A model generated the notes under the pieces. It had not been told where the DNA came from, searched no databases, and saw only the letters and a program-made list of their open reading frames with translations. This document shows positions 43,214 to 51,926 of a stretch of 52,957 nt of DNA, in pieces (positions within the stretch are counted from its first letter, which is position 1; the number at the start of each line of letters is the position of its first letter). Made by a program: the position numbers and the translations under genes. The DNA lies in contig CAZUWA010000005.1 of the NCBI GenBank assembly GCA_964623895.1, positions 1 to 52,957 on the forward strand, given 5' to 3'. The stretch is from UBA11512 sp964623895. GTDB lineage: Bacteria > Bacillota > Clostridia > Oscillospirales > CAG-272.

Positions 43214-44446
43214 ATGGGAGTATTGATCGTCGGCGGCGGTGCTGCGGGACTGATGGCGGCTTGCCGACTGGCAGATCTTTCTGCCGAAGTAACGCTTTTC
43301 GAGCGCAATGATCGTCTCGGCAGAAAACTGGCGATCACCGGAAAAGGGCGGTGTAACCTTACCAACAATACCGACGTTCAAACTGTTCTTTCAAGCATCC
43401 CCACCAATCCTCGCTTTTTGTATAGTGCGCTGGACGGATGTTCTCCACAAGATGTAATGGAATATTTTGAAAATAAATTGGGTGTTCCGCTCAAAACAGA
43501 ACGCGGCAACCGCGTGTTTCCGCGGTCCGACCACGCATCCGACGTCGTTTCGGCTCTAAAAAGACATATTGAAGGCAAAGTGAAAATCGTCAATCATAAA
43601 GTCACGGCAATCAAAGCCGAAAACGGTGTCGTTACAGGCGTTTTTTGTGGGGAAAGATTCTACCCCGGAGAAAAAATCCTTCTTGCGACCGGCGGCGCAT
43701 CCTATACCGCGACCGGTTCTGACGGATTTGGCTATAAATTGGCAAGCGCGCTCGGACACGAGATCGTAGAACCTACCCCGTCCCTTGTTCCGCTTGAGTG
43801 CGTTGGAAGTATTCCGCAAGCGCTCATGGGTCTTTCTTTAAAAAACACGGCAATCAAGGTTGAGGATACAGAAAAGCGGAAGATCATTTACGAGGATTTC
43901 GGAGAAATGCTCTTTACTCACTTCGGACTGTCAGGACCGATGATCCTCTCCGCCTCAGCACATATGAAAAAAATGCGACCGAGCAAATATAAGATCCACA
44001 TCGACCTAAAACCGGCGCTTGATCCCACGGTGTTAGATAAACGGTTGCTCTCCGATTTTGCGGAGAACATCAACCGCGATTTTTCAAATGCTCTTTCCGG
44101 GCTTCTGCCGTCGAAAATGATCCCCGTGATCCTTTCCCTTTCCGGCATTGAGCCACACAGAAAGGTCAACAGCATCACAAAAGAGGAACGAGCGCACCTG
44201 ACTTGCCTTTTAAAGGATCTTACCCTCACTGTCCGCGGCTTTCGCCCGATCAACGAGGCGATCATCACCTCAGGCGGCGTCAATGTTAAGGAGATCAACC
44301 CAAAAACCATGGAAAGCAAGTTGATATCCGGTCTGTATTTCTCCGGAGAGATCATTGATGTCGATGGATATACCGGCGGTTTCAACCTGCAAATTGCCTT
44401 TGCCACTGCAACTTTGGCAGCAAGAAGGATGGCTCAGACGGAATGA
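43214..44446 (+). CDS. NAD(P)/FAD-dependent oxidoreductase, HI0933/BaiN-like
   Basis: A 410-residue flavoprotein. The dinucleotide-binding motif VGGGAAGLMAA lies at residues 5-15. GRKLAITGKGRCNLTN near residue 40 is a hallmark of the HI0933 family, and LATGGASYTATGSDG lies near 160. A late FSGEIIDVDGYTGGFNLQIA motif (about 375) ends the FAD domain. The natural substrate of most members is unknown; some act on bile acids. The start is the ATG at 43214, with AAGGAG eight bases ahead. It is the first gene of a housekeeping operon. Confidence 0.93.
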   Translation: MGVLIVGGGAAGLMAACRLADLSAEVTLFERNDRLGRKLAITGKGRCNLTNNTDVQTVLSSIPTNPRFLYSALDGCSPQDVMEYFENKLGVPLKTERGNRVFPRSDHASDVVSALKRHIEGKVKIVNHKVTAIKAENGVVTGVFCGERFYPGEKILLATGGASYTATGSDGFGYKLASALGHEIVEPTPSLVPLECVGSIPQALMGLSLKNTAIKVEDTEKRKIIYEDFGEMLFTHFGLSGPMILSASAHMKKMRPSKYKIHIDLKPALDPTVLDKRLLSDFAENINRDFSNALSGLLPSKMIPVILSLSGIEPHRKVNSITKEERAHLTCLLKDLTLTVRGFRPINEAIITSGGVNVKEINPKTMESKLISGLYFSGEIIDVDGYTGGFNLQIAFATATLAARRMAQTE

Positions 44447-44506
44447 TTTTCATTTTTCGCTCATCCCAAACCAAATAAGATAAGAGATAACAAGGAGACA
44501 AACATT

Positions 44507-45178
44507 ATGAACATTGCTATTGACGGTCCTTCCGGTGCAGGAAAAAGCAGTCTTGCCAAAGCTATCGCGAAGCATTATGGGATGATCTATGTTGACACCG
44601 GCGCGCTCTATCGGAGCATCGGGCTGTATGCCTGCCGTTGCGGTATCGCCGTAGAAGAGATCGAAAAGATCATCGCGCATCTTCCCGAAATCAATCTTTC
44701 CCTTGGCTATGTAGAGGGGGAACAGCACGTTTACCTGAACGATGAGGATGTTTCAAACCTCATTCGTACAGCCGAGATCGCAATGTATGCCTCCGCTGTC
44801 TCCGCCATTCCCGATGTGCGCGCCTTTTTGCTAGACACACAGCGCGATATGGCAAAAAAATACTCTGTCATCATGGATGGCAGAGATATCGGCACGGTCA
44901 TTCTTCCGAATGCCGATGTCAAGATCTTTCTTTCCGCCGATAGCAAAGATCGCGCCATACGCCGCACTGCCGAACTTTTGGAGAAGGGACAGAACGCCAA
45001 CTATGAGCAGGTCTTAAAGGAATTGAACGAACGCGATGCCAACGACCGAAATCGTACTGTCGCGCCCGCCGTTCCCGCAGAAGACGCCATTCACTTGGAC
45101 AATTCCGGACTTGAAAGGGAAGAAACATTCGCAAAAGCCATCGAAATTATCGAAAATGTTTTAAAAACGAAACAATGA
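44507..45178 (+). CDS. cmk: Cytidylate kinase
   Basis: A 223-residue kinase that phosphorylates CMP and dCMP to the diphosphates, feeding nucleic acid and lipid precursor synthesis. The P-loop GPSGAGKSSLAKAI is at residues 7-20, followed by VDTGALYR (about 30) and the nucleotide-contact segment MDGRDIGTVILPNADVKIFL (about 124-143). Length is typical. AAGGAG precedes the start. Its stop overlaps the plsC start by four bases. Confidence 0.97.
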   Translation: MNIAIDGPSGAGKSSLAKAIAKHYGMIYVDTGALYRSIGLYACRCGIAVEEIEKIIAHLPEINLSLGYVEGEQHVYLNDEDVSNLIRTAEIAMYASAVSAIPDVRAFLLDTQRDMAKKYSVIMDGRDIGTVILPNADVKIFLSADSKDRAIRRTAELLEKGQNANYEQVLKELNERDANDRNRTVAPAVPAEDAIHLDNSGLEREETFAKAIEIIENVLKTKQ

Positions 45179-45786
45179 ATCTTTATTCTACAGTCTACAA
45201 AATACTTAAAGGCTTCATGTTGGATTTTCTCTACCCCACCGAGGTCGTGGGGGAGATCCCCAAATTGCCGGACGGACCGATCGTCCTGTGTGCCAACCAT
45301 CAAAGCGGGGCAGATGTCTTTTTTCTCATCGGATACACGCCCCGACAGATCACCTTCATGGCAAAGAAAGAATTGTTCGCGATCCCACTGTTGGGTGGAT
45401 TTTTGAAAGCGATGGGCGCATTCCCGGTTGATCGGGGAAACAGTGACATTGCCGCCATCAAAAAAGGGCTTTCCTCCCTTAAAAACGGAGAAGTTTTGGG
45501 CGTTTTTCCGCAAGGCACACGCTATTCCGGCATACATCCTGCGCAAACGAAAGATAAATTGCACAACGGCGCCGCCATGATGGCACTGCGCACAGGTGCA
45601 ACAATTCTTCCGGTTGCGATTGAATGTAAAAATTTCAAGGTCAAACCCTTTAAAAAACATAAGTTGCATTATGGCACACCATTCACATTCGAAGAGTGTA
45701 ATGCCATCTATCAAGAAAATAAGGATTACAGTGCGGTAACTGCGGCGGTGTTCGATCGAATTCTCGAAATGTTACCCAAGGAATGA
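45175..45786 (+). CDS. plsC: 1-acyl-sn-glycerol-3-phosphate acyltransferase
   Basis: A 203-residue membrane-associated acyltransferase that makes phosphatidic acid. The catalytic HX4D motif is in NHQSGAD (about residue 42). The glycerophosphate-binding segments are PVDRGN (about 85) and FPQGTR (about 113), and VAIECKN follows (about 144). The ATGA overlap with cmk shows translational coupling. The order cmk-plsC-ispH is common in Clostridia. Confidence 0.95.
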   Translation: MNLYSTVYKILKGFMLDFLYPTEVVGEIPKLPDGPIVLCANHQSGADVFFLIGYTPRQITFMAKKELFAIPLLGGFLKAMGAFPVDRGNSDIAAIKKGLSSLKNGEVLGVFPQGTRYSGIHPAQTKDKLHNGAAMMALRTGATILPVAIECKNFKVKPFKKHKLHYGTPFTFEECNAIYQENKDYSAVTAAVFDRILEMLPKE

Positions 45787-45828
45787 TTCCCCACAAAACA
45801 CTTTTGAAAGGATCTCATAGAATACTAC

Positions 45829-47823
45829 ATGATCGAAATCGGAAAATATGCAGGTTTTTGCCCGGGCGTCGCACGGGCAGTGAACGCCGCACTTTCTCTT
45901 GCAAGCAAGCCGGAGCACGGAACAGTATACACTCTCGGAATGCTCATCCACAACCGCACAGTCGTCTCCGAACTTGAGGAACTGGGGGTGCACGCCATTT
46001 CGGAAGAGGACATCCCGAAAATTTATCAAAAGGCACAAGCAGGCGAGAAACAGACTGTGATCCTGCGCGCGCACGGGGTGGTCAACAGTCTCTCCGAACG
46101 ACTGTTCAAGATGGCAGAAAGCTGTCCAGACTTTGCGGTGGTCGACTGCACCTGCAAATATGTCAAGCGCATCCATGAGATCGTAAGCAGTAATACAGAT
46201 GAAGAAACCGCTTTGGCAGTATTCGGTGCGCCTGAACACCCGGAGGTCAAAGGAATTTGCAGTTATGCGAAAGGTAACGTGACTGTTTTACCGGATGTTG
46301 CATCCGCAGAAGCACTGAAAGGCGGAGAAAAACCAACTATTTTGGTCTCTCAAACCACGCAGAAACTTTCGGAATGGAAAAAATGCCAGAAAATTTTCAA
46401 AAAACTGTATACAAACTCGAAAATTTATGATACAATATGCAGTGTGACCGAACACAGACAAGCCGAAGTGGTTGAAATGGCAAAACGGAACGATCTGATG
46501 ATCGTCATCGGTTCAAAGGAAAGTTCCAACACCATGAAGCTGTACGAGGAGGCAAGCCGGTACTGTAAGACCGCTTGGCTCATCGAGGATGCCGCGGGAC
46601 TTCCCAAAAAAAGTCCGCAGGTGACAAACATCGGAATAACTGCGGGAGCATCGACTCCTAGCAGAATAATAGAGGAGGTTCATAAGATTATGAGCGAAAT
46701 TCTTGAAAATGAAAATTTTGAAGAACTGTTGAATGCTTCATTCAAAACTTTAAATACAGGGGATACGGTTACTGGCTATGTTACATCGGTTTCTGCAACA
46801 GAACTGACTGTTGATGTCGGCTCGAAAGTAACAGGGATCGTGCCCTATGATGAAGTTGCCGAAGACAACAGCGTTGATCTGACAAAAGTTTACAAGATCG
46901 GCGACCGGATCACCGCAAGAGCGACCCGTGTTTCTGACGTGGAGGGTGTTGCAGTGCTTTCCATCAAGCAGGCTGAAAGAGGTGTCAACTTCAAGAAGTT
47001 GGCTGAAGCCTATGAAGCAAACGAAGTCCTGACGGGAAGAGTTACCGATGTGGTAAAAGGCGGTGTGATCGTATCCGCAAAGTACAACCGCGTATTCATC
47101 CCCGCAGGTCAGACCGGTATTCCGAAGGAAGGCGATCTTGGCGAACTGAAAGGCAAGACCGTCAAATTCAAGATCATCGACATGGATGTCGAAAAGAACA
47201 GAGTGGTCGGCTCGATCCGTGTGGTTGAGAGAGAAGAGAGAAAAGCGCAACTTGAAGAGTTCTGGGCAAACATCGAAGAAGGCAAGGTCTACACCGGTGT
47301 TGTTAAGAATATCCAGAGTTTCGGTGCATTTGTAGATCTCGGCGGCATCGACGGTATGGTACACACGACCGAACTGTCTTGGCAGAAGATCAAGAGCCCG
47401 GAGGAAGTCGTCAAAGTCGGCGATGTTCTTGAAGTGTATGTCAAGTCCTTTGACCGCGAGAAGAAGAGAATTTCTCTTGGCTACAAAAAGGCAGAGGATG
47501 ATCCGTGGGTGCTCTTCACCGCAAAATATAATGAAGGCGATGTTGCTCCTGTCAAGATCGTGTCTTTCATGCCTTTCGGCGCATTCGCTGAAGTACTGCC
47601 CGGCGCTGATGGATTGATCCATATTTCTCAGATCGCCGATAAGCGCGTAAACAAGCCCTCAGACGAACTGGAGATCGGTCAAGTCGTGGATGCAAAGATC
47701 GTGGGTATCGACTACGAAAACAAGAAGATCTCTCTTTCGATCCGTGCACTGGTCGCGCCCGAATCCATCAAGACCGAGGAAGCTTTTGAAGAAGTTACGG
47801 AAGAAGCAACCGACGCAGAATAG
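45829..47823 (+). CDS. IspH-ribosomal protein S1 fusion
   Basis: A 664-residue two-part protein. Residues 1-285 are IspH, the iron-sulfur enzyme that makes IPP and DMAPP in the last step of the MEP isoprenoid pathway. Its three cluster Cys are in FCPGV (11), VDCTC (about 105) and YDTICSVTE (about 203). Residues about 305-650 hold four S1 RNA-binding domains (VTGYVTSVSATELTVDVG, VLTGRVTDVVKGGVIV, YTGVVKNIQSFGAFVDLG, APVKIVSFMPFGAFAEV), as in ribosomal protein S1. The fusion is known in Clostridia. A GAGGAGG 11 bases ahead of the in-frame ATG at 46690 may allow separate synthesis of the S1 part. Confidence 0.96.
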   Translation: MIEIGKYAGFCPGVARAVNAALSLASKPEHGTVYTLGMLIHNRTVVSELEELGVHAISEEDIPKIYQKAQAGEKQTVILRAHGVVNSLSERLFKMAESCPDFAVVDCTCKYVKRIHEIVSSNTDEETALAVFGAPEHPEVKGICSYAKGNVTVLPDVASAEALKGGEKPTILVSQTTQKLSEWKKCQKIFKKLYTNSKIYDTICSVTEHRQAEVVEMAKRNDLMIVIGSKESSNTMKLYEEASRYCKTAWLIEDAAGLPKKSPQVTNIGITAGASTPSRIIEEVHKIMSEILENENFEELLNASFKTLNTGDTVTGYVTSVSATELTVDVGSKVTGIVPYDEVAEDNSVDLTKVYKIGDRITARATRVSDVEGVAVLSIKQAERGVNFKKLAEAYEANEVLTGRVTDVVKGGVIVSAKYNRVFIPAGQTGIPKEGDLGELKGKTVKFKIIDMDVEKNRVVGSIRVVEREERKAQLEEFWANIEEGKVYTGVVKNIQSFGAFVDLGGIDGMVHTTELSWQKIKSPEEVVKVGDVLEVYVKSFDREKKRISLGYKKAEDDPWVLFTAKYNEGDVAPVKIVSFMPFGAFAEVLPGADGLIHISQIADKRVNKPSDELEIGQVVDAKIVGIDYENKKISLSIRALVAPESIKTEEAFEEVTEEATDAE

Positions 47824-47836
47824 TTTTCGACATATT

Positions 47837-47869
47837 AAAATGCTCACCGATTGTTCGGTGAGCATTTTT
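47837..47869 (+). terminator. Terminator of the cmk/ispH operon
   Basis: AAAATGCTCACCGA/TCGGTGAGCATTTTT with a 4-base loop, 13 bases after the stop codon. Confidence 0.9.
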
Positions 47870-47883
47870 GGGAAAAGGTAGTC

Positions 47884-47917
47884 AAAAAAGATGCTGTCCA
47901 AAGACAACATCTTTTTG
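47884..47917 (-). terminator. Terminator of the surface-protein gene
   Basis: AAAAAAGATG/CATCTTTTT arms with an inner TGTC/GACA stem. A T-run follows on the minus strand, just past the stop of the gene ending at 47931. Confidence 0.8.
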
Positions 47918-47930
47918 TGTTTATTCTAAA

Positions 47931-49460
47931 TTAGTCGTGAACCTTCTTAACGATCACTGCTGTGCCGAACAAAGCAACGACTGCAAGTGCCGCGATGATC
48001 ACAGTTGCGTCGCCAGTAGAAGGACCATTAGGGTCAACAGGAGGAGTTTGTTCATACTCGTCGTAGTAGCCTCTAACCGTTTCGGGAATGATTGCGCCCT
48101 TGGCCTTGAAATCTTCGTTTCCTTCATCAAAAGCACCCTCGGCAGATGCACCGGTGAGCACAAGTTTTCCGGTCTCTTTTTCAGTAATCTCAAGTTCGAT
48201 GGTGTACTTATGACCATCTACAGGAACTATACCATAATCGCAAGCAGACAGTCTGAACAAACTATTGCCAGCGTCAGCTTCCAGTGCACCGGTTCCTGCG
48301 AAATCATAGTTGGAAATGGTATAAGTCTTCTTGTCTATTTCATCGGTGATAACAGCCTTAACAACATAAGTGCCATCGCTCATCTTGGTCAAAACATCTT
48401 TGGAGAGACCGCCAACAATGAATAAAGTCTTGCCGCCATAGTTTTCAATTTTGCCAAAACTTGCAGTGAGATCAACGGGCAACGGGTGAGGAATCGTATC
48501 GGGAATGATCGCACCATCCGCCTTGAAGGAAGCGTTAGTTGATTCAGAGAAAGCACCCTTAGCGGAAGTTCCGTAGAACTTCGTCGCGCCGGTAACAACA
48601 TCGGTAAACTCAAGAGAAACGGTATAAGTATGTGTCTTATCGGGGATAATACCGTATTCACAAACAGCAATTCTTAAAAAGGTCTGCCCTTTGCTATCCA
48701 TATATACTTCATTAGTCGTATTATCAAAGAAATACTGGGGAATCACATAGGTCTTGCTCTCTGTTTCATCAACGATGGTGACCTTCAGATTCAGTGTCTT
48801 TGCGTCGCCATACAAAGCTGTACGCAGATTTTCAACCATACCGTCGGTACCGCCAACGATGAACCAAGTCTTGTCGCTCCAGTTCTCGATCTTACCATAC
48901 TTGGGAGTGATCGTCAACTTTACAGCGGAATCTGTAACATCGCCTTTCACTACAAAGTTTGCAGTGTCGAAACCGGTCTCCATGCCGCCATTGGATTTAA
49001 AATTGTAAGCAGTAGCAGTTGCAATAGCAACAAACTGTTCCTTAGTTTGGCCATACAGATTTACCGTCTTAATATTCATTGTGCTGAAAACAATTCCCTG
49101 ACCAATGGTCTCAACAGGAGCGGTAAAGGTAATGGTCTCCAACTTCTCATTATAGGACATTGCATCCGCGCCAAGTTCCTTAACGTCCTTACCAAAGGTG
49201 ACCTCGGTCAAGTTCTCCATCTTGGAAAAAGAACGCTGTCCAACCTTGGTCACACCATCAGAAACAACAACTTTGGTTATTTCCGCCCTCTTATCATTCC
49301 ACGGATAATCCTCAAGCGTACTGCCATCCAAATCTTTTGTCACCGTCAATAACCCGTTAACAAGTGTGTAGCCGTCTTCTGCAGAACCACCTACGGTAAA
49401 TACCGTAAACATAGTTGCGATCATCAGAACTACAAGTGCAAGAGATAATTTTTTTTTCAT
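47931..49460 (-). CDS. Surface protein with LRR_5-type start and duplicated domain
   Basis: About 509 residues. A signal peptide (residues 1-25) is followed by a BspA-like leucine-rich part (about 30-135; GVTKVGQRSFSKMENLTEVTF). Then come two tandem copies of a roughly 140-residue domain that I do not recognise: each runs from KIENxxxKTxFIVGG to GAIIPxT, sharing CxYGIxP and GAFxE elements. The C-terminus has PSTGD, a hydrophobic helix and a KKVHD tail, like a sortase-type anchor without LPXTG. The start is the ATG at 49460, after AAGGAG. It has its own promoter. Confidence 0.82.
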   Translation of the reverse strand: MKKKLSLALVVLMIATMFTVFTVGGSAEDGYTLVNGLLTVTKDLDGSTLEDYPWNDKRAEITKVVVSDGVTKVGQRSFSKMENLTEVTFGKDVKELGADAMSYNEKLETITFTAPVETIGQGIVFSTMNIKTVNLYGQTKEQFVAIATATAYNFKSNGGMETGFDTANFVVKGDVTDSAVKLTITPKYGKIENWSDKTWFIVGGTDGMVENLRTALYGDAKTLNLKVTIVDETESKTYVIPQYFFDNTTNEVYMDSKGQTFLRIAVCEYGIIPDKTHTYTVSLEFTDVVTGATKFYGTSAKGAFSESTNASFKADGAIIPDTIPHPLPVDLTASFGKIENYGGKTLFIVGGLSKDVLTKMSDGTYVVKAVITDEIDKKTYTISNYDFAGTGALEADAGNSLFRLSACDYGIVPVDGHKYTIELEITEKETGKLVLTGASAEGAFDEGNEDFKAKGAIIPETVRGYYDEYEQTPPVDPNGPSTGDATVIIAALAVVALFGTAVIVKKVHD

Positions 49461-49516
49461 AGTTCTTCTCCTTGTGAACTTAAATTTCGAAGGACTCTTC
49501 CCCCGATTGCGATTGC

Positions 49517-49545
49517 ATTTTAGCACAACTTCGGATAGAATTCAA
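49517..49545 (-). promoter_or_regulatory. Promoter of the surface-protein gene
   Basis: On the minus strand TTGAAT (49540-49545), 17 bp, TAAAAT (49517-49522), about 57 bases ahead of the start codon. Confidence 0.7.
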
Positions 49546-49650
49546 TACAAAATTCAAAAAAAGTTTAAAACTCCATCACTTTCTCTATTTTTAACAAATT
49601 TATGCGTTTCGTTTTATGCAACATTCCGACCGCCAAGGAACTCTCGTCTT

Positions 49651-50451
49651 CTATCGGTCGCGCCGATAGCAAAATAAATGAAATTCCAGTTCGGTTTTTA
49701 AAAAATCCGCCTCTTCCGCACGTTTTCTGCCCACTTCCGGTGTACGGTAAAAATAAGGGGTCATCCTAAACAGCGCACGTAGTTCCTCCCCTTCAAAACT
49801 CTTCTCAAACAGGATATGCTCTTCTTTCTCAAGGGTGAATCCCTCTACCGCGGTGTCGGAAAGGATGTTTTCATAAGGTCGATCATAAAGCAGTTCCTTC
49901 AATCCGTACAAATGCCGCCTACCCGGCACTGCCATGTACATTTTTCCGCCCGGTTTCAAGATGCGAAAGAACTCTTCCCTTGAAAAAGGGGAAAAAAGCA
50001 GCGTCAAAGCATCAAAAGACGCGTCCGCGATCGGTAGATCGTAGAGACTTGCCACCGCGATCTCGACATTCGGCAATCGACGCTTTCCCGCATAGCCTGC
50101 CGCAACAGCTGAAATGTCGACCGCCCCGATCGTACTATCGGGCAATGTCTTTGACACTCCGGCAGTGTACCACCCTTCTCCGCACCCTGCGTCAAAGATC
50201 TTTTCGGGTCGGTCTTCTTTCAAAGCCGCACAAAGGGCATCGCGCAACAAAAGATAATGCTCACCCTCCAAAAATGATCTGCGTGCCGCGATCATTTCTT
50301 TGTTATCGCCGTGGTTTTTCCCCGCCACACGGAGAAGATTCACATATCCGCTTTTTGAACGGTCAAAACTGTGACCGCATGAACAGCACAATCGCTTTTC
50401 TTCCACGCATAACTCTTCCCGACACACCGGGCAACAAAAAAGACTTTTCAT
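49651..50451 (-). CDS. RlmA-type 23S rRNA guanine-N1 methyltransferase
   Basis: A 266-residue SAM-dependent methyltransferase. The N-terminal zinc finger is clear (CPVC and CCSCGHSFDRSKSGYVNLL, residues 6-38). The SAM-binding motif FDAGCGEGWYTA is near residue 88, and a TLLFSPF segment near 152 takes the place of the usual N/D-PPY loop. RlmA enzymes methylate 23S rRNA helix 35, and some give macrolide or tylosin tolerance; which position this one targets is not readable. The reading frame extends upstream, but the finger fixes the start near 50451, where only a weak AAAGG is present. Confidence 0.88.
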   Translation of the reverse strand: MKSLFCCPVCREELCVEEKRLCCSCGHSFDRSKSGYVNLLRVAGKNHGDNKEMIAARRSFLEGEHYLLLRDALCAALKEDRPEKIFDAGCGEGWYTAGVSKTLPDSTIGAVDISAVAAGYAGKRRLPNVEIAVASLYDLPIADASFDALTLLFSPFSREEFFRILKPGGKMYMAVPGRRHLYGLKELLYDRPYENILSDTAVEGFTLEKEEHILFEKSFEGEELRALFRMTPYFYRTPEVGRKRAEEADFLKTELEFHLFCYRRDR

Positions 50452-50530
50452 ATAAGAACCTTTCATTATCTGTCTGTAAATATCATAACATAAAACGTAA
50501 AAAGTTTCAAGCGCCTTTTCCCTTTTACCC

Positions 50531-50559
50531 TTGCTTTTTCTTTTGCAGTGTGATATAAT
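50531..50559 (+). promoter_or_regulatory. Promoter of the DUF3472 gene
   Basis: TTGCTT (50531-50536), 17 bp, TATAAT (50554-50559), 40 bases ahead of the start codon. Confidence 0.72.
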
Positions 50560-50599
50560 GAGACAGAAAATGATTCCCGAAAGGTAAAAGGTATCAATT

Positions 50600-51835
50600 A
50601 TGGAAAAGTATATCATTGTGCCGCTGGGCGGCAACTCTTTCATTACCAATAAACCGCAAAGCGCCGAGGACAATATTACTCCCGAAGGTTGGGAAAATTG
50701 GTCGAATGCAGAATATGAATATCACATCTTCTTTAAGCCTGCTATCGATGCCGATATCGCGTTGACTCTGCTCTGTAATCCCACCACATCTCCGGCAGTC
50801 ATTGCCGTTGGACTAAATCAGCCCGATACCGAGATCTCCGTCCCGGTAGGTGCAACCGAGATCGCATTGGGCAGTTACCAAACAAAAAAAGGCTATGTGG
50901 ATGTAGCGATCAAGGGCATCTCCAAGGAAGGCGACGTTTTCGCATGTCCGTATGCTTTGAAGGCAGAAGGCATTTCGGATGAAGAAATGGCATCCTATGC
51001 AAGAGAGTCGGACAAAAATGACTTTTATTGGATCCGCAGAGGTCCTTCGGTGCACTGTAGCTATGATGTCGAAGTTGCGGGAGACGATGTAGAGTGGTTC
51101 TACAACGAAGTCACCATTCAGCCCGGCGAAGATCCCCACGGTACCTACGGCATGGCGATCGGCTTCCACGGCGGCTATTTCGGCATGCAGGTATGTGATG
51201 AAGGTCAGCGGAAACTGATGTTCTCCATTTGGTCTCCCTATGCCACCGATGATCCTTCCGAAATTCCGGAAGATCAAATGGTCAAGGTATTAAAAAAACA
51301 CCCCAAGGTCCATACGGGGGAATTCGGTCACGAAGGCTCGGGCGGACAGTCTTATATGAACTACAACTGGGTATCCGGACAGACCTATAAATTCCTTTGC
51401 CGTATCCGTCCGGTGGAGGAAAACAGAACTGTGTTCACCGCCTATTTCTTCTTCCCTGAAACCGATCGCTGGGAGTTGTTCTGCTCTTTCTCTCGCCCGA
51501 AAACGCAGACATGGTTTAAGGGTGCATACTCCTTCCTTGAAAGTTTCATTGATGTCAACGGTCACAACTACCGCAAAGTCCACTTCTCAAACCAGTGGTG
51601 TGTCACAAAGGCAGGCAAATGGGTTTCGATCGATCACATGAAACTGACAGGAGACGCTACCGCAAGAAAGGCACAGCGTCAAGACTACGGCGGTGGGGTG
51701 GAAGATAACCATTTCTACCTCAACAACTGCGGATTTTTCTCCGAAAACGACACCCTTGACACGGTGTTCCACATTGACGGAAGCAAACTGAAACAGCCGG
51801 AGATCAACCTCGATAAACTGGAAAGCACGATTTAA
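50600..51835 (+). CDS. DUF3472 domain-containing protein
   Basis: A 411-residue protein without a signal peptide. Residues about 1-130 form a beta-sandwich like the module that precedes DUF3472 in other bacteria. Residues about 140-340 match the DUF3472 pattern as I know it: GGYFGMQV, RKLMFSIWSPYATDDPSEIP, HTGEFGHEGSGGQSY and YFFFPETDRWEL. The family is often secreted and tied to polysaccharide use in Bacteroidetes; here export signals are absent. It is monocistronic, with its own promoter and terminator. Its biochemical role is unknown. Confidence 0.85.
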   Translation: MEKYIIVPLGGNSFITNKPQSAEDNITPEGWENWSNAEYEYHIFFKPAIDADIALTLLCNPTTSPAVIAVGLNQPDTEISVPVGATEIALGSYQTKKGYVDVAIKGISKEGDVFACPYALKAEGISDEEMASYARESDKNDFYWIRRGPSVHCSYDVEVAGDDVEWFYNEVTIQPGEDPHGTYGMAIGFHGGYFGMQVCDEGQRKLMFSIWSPYATDDPSEIPEDQMVKVLKKHPKVHTGEFGHEGSGGQSYMNYNWVSGQTYKFLCRIRPVEENRTVFTAYFFFPETDRWELFCSFSRPKTQTWFKGAYSFLESFIDVNGHNYRKVHFSNQWCVTKAGKWVSIDHMKLTGDATARKAQRQDYGGGVEDNHFYLNNCGFFSENDTLDTVFHIDGSKLKQPEINLDKLESTI

Positions 51836-51853
51836 AACTTCCATGTTCAAATC

Positions 51854-51900
51854 AAAATCCGATCAATACAAGGGGCATCCTTGATATTGATCGGATTTTT
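51854..51900. terminator. Bidirectional terminator
   Basis: AAAATCCGATCAATA/TATTGATCGGATTTT arms enclose an inner CAAGG/CCTTG stem. T residues follow on the plus strand. It lies between convergent genes. Confidence 0.88.
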
Positions 51901-51926
51901 GTTTTTTACTTGAACCATTTCGATTT

